From an uncultured Corynebacterium sp. (GTDB taxonomy: Bacteria; Actinomycetota; Actinomycetes; Mycobacteriales; Mycobacteriaceae), in contig CALTYZ010000006.1 of assembly GCA_943913645.1 (NCBI GenBank), positions 37,004 through 101,003 of the forward strand: DNA of 64,000 bases. The letters are read 5' to 3'. The notes beneath the pieces were generated by a model that was not told the DNA's origin, searched no databases, and saw only the letters and a list, made by a program, of their open reading frames with translations. Of this stretch, positions 60,501-64,000 are shown one piece after another; the first letter of the stretch is position 1; every line of letters begins with the position of its first letter. The position numbers and the translations under genes are program-made.

Positions 60501-61439
60501 AAGGAAGTCGGAGCCCAAGGTGTAGTTCGGGCCAGTGGCCATGTTCGCACGATCGGCTCCAAGACCGGTTTCTTTCCAGACGGTGCCTGAGACGGTATTC
60601 TTGTACTCTTTTCCAGGCAGCAGGCCGGTCAGAACAACTGGTTGACCATCCTCACCCTTGATCGTGCCATCTTGCCACTCATCTCGCGGACGCGTCATCA
60701 GGTCAACTTGTGGGACCTGACCCATCAGAATGCGAGTGAACTGCTTGTTGTGGTTGAGGTAGTACGTCGACCCGTTGCCGACATCCGTGGTGTCTACAAA
60801 GGCACCCGGCATCAATGGATCGGCCTGACGGATCATGTGGTATTTGACACCGTCGCGCTCATACGCCGGGATCCACAGACGATACTTCTGCCCCTTGCGT
60901 GCTTCGTACTTGCGCTCTACACCGTTGGCATCAATCCATGGTTCACGCAGGTCGAAAGCATAGGATCCCGGGCCACCCTGAGCTTTTGCACCCCTGAGCG
61001 TTTCGCCGTCGCTTACCTTTGCTGCGTAGTACGGCGACACCAAACCGTCAGTGTCTATCCATTGCATGTAAACAGTCGTTCCGGCTGGCACCTGAGGCAA
61101 CCGGCTTCCCGCCGCGTTACCACGTTGCGAAACCTCGAAAGCACGGCCAGAAAGAACGTTGTCATTTGTCTGCAGATCGGTGACCGACTTGACGTAGCCA
61201 TTTGCAATGGCGTCAGCCCAGATCGCCTGTTGACCATTAATTTCGGCTGGTTCTTCCGTCGGCGCCGGGTTGGCCGGGGCCGCACCGTCACCAGCAGGTG
61301 CGGGCGCGTCTTCTTGCGCATGGGCGGCGGGGAGGACGTTGGGGGCGACCGGGGAGATCGCTGGAGCGACGAGCGCCGCTGTCACCGCAGCAGCAGCAAT
61401 GGAGATGCCGCGGTTGCGTACCGTTCCTCTTGTAGTCAT
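57576..61439 (-). CDS. YPDG/Rib-type secreted surface protein with corynebacterial C-terminal anchor module
   Basis: The 1287-aa protein has a signal peptide (GISIAAAAVTAALVAPAI to AHAQED). A large N-terminal adhesin-like region lies at about 65-480. Rib/alpha-type repeats have the YPDG signature (TYPDGSKETI near 658, TYPDGSKDTD near 931), and later shorter repeats contain DPNGKVIDTITVTV and DKNGKVIDTINVEL. A calcium-loop segment DWDGDGVDNETEIKDCKNPL lies near 825. The C-terminal module from about 1129 has RCIAVS, a hydrophobic stretch (GLPLIALVPLGLAM), a Gln/Asn-rich helix (IQRANSELQRQLGVF), a second hydrophobic stretch and ACTP. There is no LPxTG. It shares this anchor with the protein at 14608-16227. 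Confidence 0.88.
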   Translation of the reverse strand: MTTRGTVRNRGISIAAAAVTAALVAPAISPVAPNVLPAAHAQEDAPAPAGDGAAPANPAPTEEPAEINGQQAIWADAIANGYVKSVTDLQTNDNVLSGRAFEVSQRGNAAGSRLPQVPAGTTVYMQWIDTDGLVSPYYAAKVSDGETLRGAKAQGGPGSYAFDLREPWIDANGVERKYEARKGQKYRLWIPAYERDGVKYHMIRQADPLMPGAFVDTTDVGNGSTYYLNHNKQFTRILMGQVPQVDLMTRPRDEWQDGTIKGEDGQPVVLTGLLPGKEYKNTVSGTVWKETGLGADRANMATGPNYTLGSDFLFSDATVVFSKLTPEGFAEYDKVVNSLPEEQRTEAAMQFLKEHPEAIAYTYHTKTNKDGQYTIQLPEGAIPDGLASSIDDIWMGVLDEKGNPIGGYSPWMVPQFHNPRVFETLRPGDPNNVQSPVVNGPTTVGNKLTSIAFATLPGYDAYLEITNYDTSDRPAAPGDEAKLELYGTLPPLDSWIEWRDPNGNIVKGGPDQCKIVNGSLGECATFRVPDDAEPGTIYTAYLVNGTATDKNDIAADSFIVAAKQNSEFEPEYEKTPAPQGQETTVPAPKDKDGKDLPEGTKFTKPDSPETKVIGPDNNPIDEFPGELKVNEDGSIVVTPKDDAPLGEYKVPVLVTYPDGSKETIYAPIEVTKNPTVSNDYKVAYDEAKGQPDTDIKATPKSVGKDALPDGTTYAQGEKKETHDGLWDISDPDAKSGEVTGKASWDKLKQRYEDERKNTLGSDECKPGESFTDEQVQAIIDKLKPLFSAESTVNATYTDTIKQDNIPVKFTLVDKNGKPLAESNDWDGDGVDNETEIKDCKNPLDPNDQNDPPKTIADETTPDWKDTSTKPGEPVDVPNMGDKLPEGSKVTVPSEVDGWKVELQPDGETIKVTPPADAKKDDKVTVPVEVTYPDGSKDTDEFTVTVTDADKKPNWDDTSTTPDTPVDIPNTGGPVKDGTTVEVEGPGKAELKPDGTITVTPNDDAKPGDEVVVKVKDPNGKVIDTITVTVDPHPDWNDTKTPANKPVDIPKTPESGKVQPGTTVTVTDGPADAKLNPDGSITVTPKPEAKKGDKVTVEVKDKNGKVIDTINVELTAPVRDGSSLTDDERNRCIAVSVGFGLPLIALVPLGLAMSMSIPGLTPVVEQVSNQIQRANSELQRQLGVFNPEAARMSAQLDATLRQFGLSTAQVGSALAALIIGITAAASIASACTPGNGSSIDEIEGALEGGSVKPGSSKQNNRYGSSVKTSTGTPSAEAKPSDEAKPADK

Positions 61440-61612
61440 TTGATTCCTTTCAGAAGCATTTCCAACTTCGGATTCGACCAGCTGAGACGCTACGAACCCA
61501 ACACATAGCGCTCACCGGATGAACAGACCACACACGACATTTCCGGCCTCGTTGAAAGAAAACATCAGAAAGCCTGTGAGTTGTCTGGTGACAACATTAA
61601 CATTTACATACG

Positions 61613-61626
61613 TTTGTGTACACAAA
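61613..61626. promoter_or_regulatory. 14-bp perfect palindrome at the surface protein transcription start
   Basis: TTTGTGTACACAAA lies immediately downstream of the -10 element and overlaps the predicted start site (about 61623) on the minus strand. This is a classic repressor position. Confidence 0.55.
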
Positions 61627-61629
61627 AGC

Positions 61630-61657
61630 ATAGTAAAACTTTATATACGCTCGTCAA
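61630..61657 (-). promoter_or_regulatory. Promoter of the 1287-aa surface protein gene
   Basis: On the minus strand -35 TTGACG (61652-61657), a 16-bp spacer and -10 TACTAT (61630-61635) imply a leader of about 185 nt before the ATG at 61439. The rest of the 61440-61828 gap shows no gene. Confidence 0.6.
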
Positions 61658-61828
61658 CGATATTCGGAACACTGTCTATAAGCTGGGAACATCATAAACG
61701 TATTATCTCGCTGGAATGGCGCAAACCCCACCCAAAAGCGTCCAAAAAGCCCCCGAACCACCCACCCGCCACATCAACCCAGCGCACCGACCCAGCGCAT
61801 CAACCCAGGTGCGCTACCCTGACAACCC

Positions 61829-62734
61829 ATGCGGCTTCTCCACTGCGCCTGCGGCACCGGCCTGACCATCCCCGGGGCCGAACATCTTGAGCTGCCCGCC
61901 GTGCCAACACGCAAGGACTTACGTCCCATAGACGAAATCGCGAAAGCATGCCTGGGCGCGGGCAACGCGGCGTCAATAAGCGAAATTCAAGCCCAACCTG
62001 ACGTCGCCCACCTCGGAGCCCCGCAACGCGCACCCCAACAACCCGATACACGCCTGCGCATCATCGTCTCCGGCACTGACGCCGCCCTCGGGGCCATCCT
62101 CACGCGCCTTATGCGCGCCGACCATCTCTGGGCAGAAGTCGCCTACGTGCCAACAGAGCCCACCTCCCCCGCCGCGATCTGCTGGGGCATCCCCACAAAC
62201 ACCACCGACGCCACAACCTTCGCCGCCGAAGCACCCGTCGTCCCGGCCGCGTGCGTGCGCACAGACGCCGGGCAAGTCGTCGCCGGCTCCGCCTCCATCT
62301 ACCGCGATAACGGCTCAGAAGAATTCATCGGGGAAATCATCGTCGACTCCGACACCCTCATACTCAACCCCGGCGAGGAGCCATCCGCACGCTTCTACGG
62401 CACCTTCGGCGCCCGCCTCGTCCCCACCATGCGTGAACCAGGAATCGCCTGCTCACCACTGACCACACCACTTGTCACCACCGGGCGCACATCGCGGCGC
62501 ACCCCGCAACAACTCGAATGGCTCCACTCCACCCCGGCCCTGCGCTGGCTCACCCGCGGCGCTGGTGTTACACCAGGTCAGACAGATAGTTCGCGGGTAC
62601 TGATCGGCCGTGCAGTCCAGGCTGGGGGCGAGAGCATTTCGCTACTTATCGACGCCCTCTTGCACCCCCGACCCCTCACCAGCACCACGCTGTATCGCCA
62701 TCTGCGCGACATGCAAAGCGTACGAGAGCCATAA
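61829..62734 (+). CDS. Conserved-looking actinobacterial protein of unknown function
   Basis: The 301-aa protein starts MRLLHCACGTGLTIPGAEHL at 61829, 9 nt after a -10-like TACCCT, so the message may be leaderless. No signal peptide or membrane helix is present. Features include two closely spaced cysteines at the start (HCACG), RLRIIVSGTDAALGAILTRL, WAEVAYVPTE and TTGRTSRRTPQQLEWLHSTP. The last 40 residues are helical (ISLLIDALLHPRPLTSTTLY). I cannot assign a family. The central part, with alternating hydrophobic strands and a Gly-rich turn, recalls proteins that bind nucleotides or lipids, but no motif is decisive. Confidence 0.65.
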   Translation: MRLLHCACGTGLTIPGAEHLELPAVPTRKDLRPIDEIAKACLGAGNAASISEIQAQPDVAHLGAPQRAPQQPDTRLRIIVSGTDAALGAILTRLMRADHLWAEVAYVPTEPTSPAAICWGIPTNTTDATTFAAEAPVVPAACVRTDAGQVVAGSASIYRDNGSEEFIGEIIVDSDTLILNPGEEPSARFYGTFGARLVPTMREPGIACSPLTTPLVTTGRTSRRTPQQLEWLHSTPALRWLTRGAGVTPGQTDSSRVLIGRAVQAGGESISLLIDALLHPRPLTSTTLYRHLRDMQSVREP

Positions 62735-62744
62735 ACCTCACCGA

Positions 62745-62760
62745 TGTGATGAATATCACG
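62745..62760 (+). promoter_or_regulatory. GlxR (CRP-type) binding site candidate
   Basis: TGTGA (62745-62749), six bases and TCACG (62756-62760) match the GlxR consensus TGTGA-N6-TCACA at 9 of 10 fixed positions. It lies between the 301-aa gene and the PRC/LEA-like gene. The remainder of 62735-63081 is non-coding. Confidence 0.55.
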
Positions 62761-63081
62761 AGAAAATTTTTCAGGGGTATTCGCCGCGACTTTCGCGAAA
62801 ATTACCTGCCCCATTTGCCAAGAGGAAAATAACGTTGACACATGACAAACAACCGATCGCCCCAGCTCGCCGGTGGTGGACACGCGTATACCTCAATTCC
62901 ACTGTGACATCTTTCGAACTGTAGTTGGAATCGCTCCTTCGGGCAGTTCTTAGCCCGCCTCGGAGGCGAACGTGGCTACGTTGGAATCTGCTCCCGGAAA
63001 TTACACCGGGGTCCGTTCGCGGCAACCCAAACGCCCGGGCGGGACAATACTTAAGCAATTACGAGCAGATTTAGGAGAATC

Positions 63082-64000
63082 ATGGCTGACTTTAGCCGCA
63101 TTGAAGACCTGGCCAACGCCACCGCATATGACGTCAACGGTGACAAGGTTGGTGCCGTCAAAGACGTTTACGTCAACGACACCACCGGCCAGCCGGACTT
63201 CATCTCCGTCAAACACGGTATCTTCGGCAGCGGCGACTCCATCGTTCCGCTACGTGGCCACACCCTGCGCGACCGCGAACTCCACCTCGCATTCCCGAAA
63301 GAGCGCATCGAGGACGCACCCGACCTGGACGAAAACGGCCACCTCACCGGCGATGACCAGGACGCCCTCTACCGCCACTACGGCCTGACCGACACCAAGG
63401 ATGTCACCACCTACGAGACCCCAGGCCGCCACGCAGCTCCGGCTGCCGGTACTGCTGGTACTGCTGGTGCTGGCCTTGGTACTGCTGCGGGTGCCGCAGG
63501 CGCTGCCGCCGCTGGTGCTGCAGCCGGTACTGGTCACGCAGCAGCTAAAGAGCGCGAGAGCTTCGGTGACGCACTGCGTGATAAGGCAGGCGCCTTCCGT
63601 CACAAGGTTGAGGATGCTGGTGACGCACTGCGTGATAAGGCTGGTGACGCTGGCGAGGCACTGCGTGACACCGCCGGTGACGTGCGCGACAAGGTTGGCG
63701 ACGCTGGTCATTCGCTGCGCGACAAGGCGGAAGACGCCGGAGACGCACTGCGCGATAAGGCAGGCGCGTTCCGCGACAAGGCAGGCGACGCTGGCGAGGC
63801 AGTCCGCGACAAGGCAGGCGACGCTGGTGACGCACTGCGCGACAAGGCAGGCGACGCTGGTGACGCACTGCGCGACACCGCCGGCAACGTTCGCGACAAA
63901 GCTGGTGATGCCGGTGACGCACTGCGCGATAAAGCAGACGACGTGCGCGACAAAGCTGGTGATGCCGGTGACGCACTGCGCGATAAAGCAGACGACGTGC
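63082..64000 (+). CDS. PRC-barrel protein with LEA-like amphipathic repeats, 3' end outside window
   Basis: The frame starts at the ATG at 63082, after AGGAGAATC, and stays open to the end of the window (306 codons). Residues 1-110 form a PRC-barrel domain (YDVNGDKVGAVKDVYVND, ISVKHGIFGSGDSIVPL). An Ala/Gly/Thr-rich linker (about 120-150) follows. The rest is built of 11-residue units such as DALRDKAGDAG and DDVRDKAGDAG. These form charged amphipathic helices like LEA/apolipoprotein-type stress proteins. The last complete units repeat exactly with a 54-bp period. It is probably cytoplasmic and stress-related. A GlxR-like site lies about 320 nt upstream. Confidence 0.85.
   Translation, partial: MADFSRIEDLANATAYDVNGDKVGAVKDVYVNDTTGQPDFISVKHGIFGSGDSIVPLRGHTLRDRELHLAFPKERIEDAPDLDENGHLTGDDQDALYRHYGLTDTKDVTTYETPGRHAAPAAGTAGTAGAGLGTAAGAAGAAAAGAAAGTGHAAAKERESFGDALRDKAGAFRHKVEDAGDALRDKAGDAGEALRDTAGDVRDKVGDAGHSLRDKAEDAGDALRDKAGAFRDKAGDAGEAVRDKAGDAGDALRDKAGDAGDALRDTAGNVRDKAGDAGDALRDKADDVRDKAGDAGDALRDKADDV

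Noticed and set aside
59274..60590. 438-codon frame opposite the 1287-aa surface protein
   Set aside because: Complement of a long GC-rich gene; no independent support.
62610..62924. 104-codon plus-strand frame after the 301-aa gene
   Set aside because: It overlaps that gene's end in another frame and spans the GlxR-like site; no start signal.
1..64000. tRNA, rRNA and known riboswitch scan by eye
   Set aside because: No cloverleaf with a GGTTCGANTCC-type T-arm, rRNA block or recognisable aptamer core was seen. A covariance-model search would be needed to exclude small RNAs.

Overview
The window is from a Corynebacterium. The glnX-glnH-pknG operon next to convergent pta-ackA is a corynebacterial signature. 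The class C sortase/Spa-type pilus clusters, a C-terminal anchor module shared by two surface proteins, and several apparently leaderless starts (a -10-like hexamer about 6 nt before ATG) point the same way. No rRNA, tRNA or CRISPR array was found.

Layout. 1-14.1 kb is housekeeping backbone: the 3' part of a cardiolipin synthase-like gene, a DUF559-type protein, a Nudix/ABC-ATPase/ABC-permease operon, glnX-glnH-pknG (amino-acid sensing that controls 2-oxoglutarate dehydrogenase through OdhI), pta-ackA (acetate activation) and a PurT-like ATP-grasp gene whose active-site motifs have drifted. 14.6-19.7 kb holds a Pro/Gly-repeat surface protein, a pilin paralog that has lost every polymerisation motif, and an FtsX-type ABC exporter pair.

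19.8-31 kb is a decaying accessory region. It contains an AbiE module with an intact antitoxin under a large palindrome but a broken toxin, an intact HTH/nucleotidyltransferase pair, a BrnT-like toxin-antitoxin module with both halves broken, two DUF3800-type genes, two degenerate IS3-family elements and IS1249-like transposase remnants. An 80-bp hairpin-bearing direct repeat flanks its core.

31.1-52.5 kb carries two complete sortase-assembled pilus operons on the minus strand. Cluster 1 runs major pilin, sortase C, LAMTG base pilin, a 1485-aa LPASG protein and a VWA-domain LPASG tip protein. Cluster 2 runs major pilin, sortase C, LANTG base pilin and a VWA tip protein with LPKTG. Between them, on the plus strand, lie a DUF222/HNH nuclease and a solitary Panacea-domain protein.

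52.9-64 kb holds a secreted GH16-like protein, an excisionase-like remnant, purA, a small secreted/membrane gene set split by a frame change, and a 1287-aa YPDG/Rib-type surface protein under a promoter with a palindrome at its start site. It ends with a 301-aa protein of unknown function and the 5' part of a PRC-barrel/LEA-like repeat protein, between which sits a GlxR-like operator. The stretch between the PurT-like gene and purA (about 40 kb) is therefore mostly surface, adhesion and conflict genes set between metabolic genes.
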